Made by a program: the position numbers and the translations under genes
Shown here: in pieces, positions 34,971-35,000 of the stretch
Layout of the letters: the number at the start of each line of letters is the position of its first letter
Position numbering within the stretch: the first letter of the stretch is position 1
Notes under the pieces: generated by a model
Database searches by the model: none
Seen by the model: only the letters and a program-made list of their open reading frames with translations
Told to the model about the DNA's origin: nothing
Assembly: GCA_000320545.1 (NCBI GenBank)
Contig: ADNK01001668.1
Span: forward strand, 1-35,000
DNA from: Bigelowiella natans CCMP2755
Taxonomy: Eukaryota > Cercozoa > Chlorarachniophyceae
Direction: 5' to 3'
DNA length: 35,000 bases

Positions 34971-34995
34971 TTGATATATATATATATATATATAA
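34971..34995. repeat. (TA)n microsatellite at window end
   Basis: A TA tract borders the acceptor of the first visible PP2C exon and runs to the window edge, in an intron whose upstream exon is not included. Confidence 0.85.
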
Positions 34996-35000
34996 GAGAA

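Overview
This is the end of a eukaryotic nuclear chromosome. It opens with a CCCTAA telomere tract and a short subtelomere, then carries about ten intron-rich genes on both strands with GT-AG introns, very dense microsatellites, and no bacterial-type operons, tRNAs or rRNAs. The gene content suggests a unicellular, probably photosynthetic protist, perhaps a stramenopile alga. It includes an ABC1/UbiB kinase with a signal-like N-terminus, a double HNH-type zinc protein, an MSS51-C domain protein and a PA-TM-RING protein. That taxonomic placement is inference. All exon models below were built by hand from open frames, splice dinucleotides and intron phase; there is no transcript evidence.

Layout. 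1-1080: telomere and subtelomere. 1081-4817 (-): eight-exon nuclear protein with Tudor-like, SAM-like, WW and RanBP2-like zinc finger modules. 5198-9404 (+): ten-exon secreted-type protein with a peroxiredoxin-like domain that lacks the peroxidatic cysteine. 11545-14797 (-): protein with an MSS51 C-terminal-like domain interrupted by Asn, Lys and Asp runs. 15978-16913 (-): Ser-rich unknown. 17006-17483 (-): doubtful basic/Gly-rich gene. 17926-20877 (+), possibly to 22416: protein with two HNH-like zinc modules. 22573-24793 (+): PA-TM-RING-H2 ubiquitin ligase. 25979-26427 (-): HIG1-domain mitochondrial protein. 26740-26985 (-): doubtful small ORF. 27204-31516 (+): ABC1K/UbiB atypical kinase. 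33558-34968 (-): PP2C phosphatase, cut by the window end.

The genes look like ordinary, independently transcribed eukaryotic genes and I see no single pathway joining them. Four blocks between or inside genes (about 9520-10370, 21470-22290, 24850-25690 and 31780-32880) share a distinctive composition rich in TGCATG, CTAG, GTGCAC and GCGC. They look like members of one repeat class. Many introns begin with GTAGTAG or end in a CTT, CAT or CTG microsatellite that merges into the splice site.

The strongest leads for something undescribed are the cysteine-less peroxiredoxin-like protein, the Tudor/SAM/WW/zinc-finger protein about 1 kb from the telomere, and the tandem HNH zinc protein.
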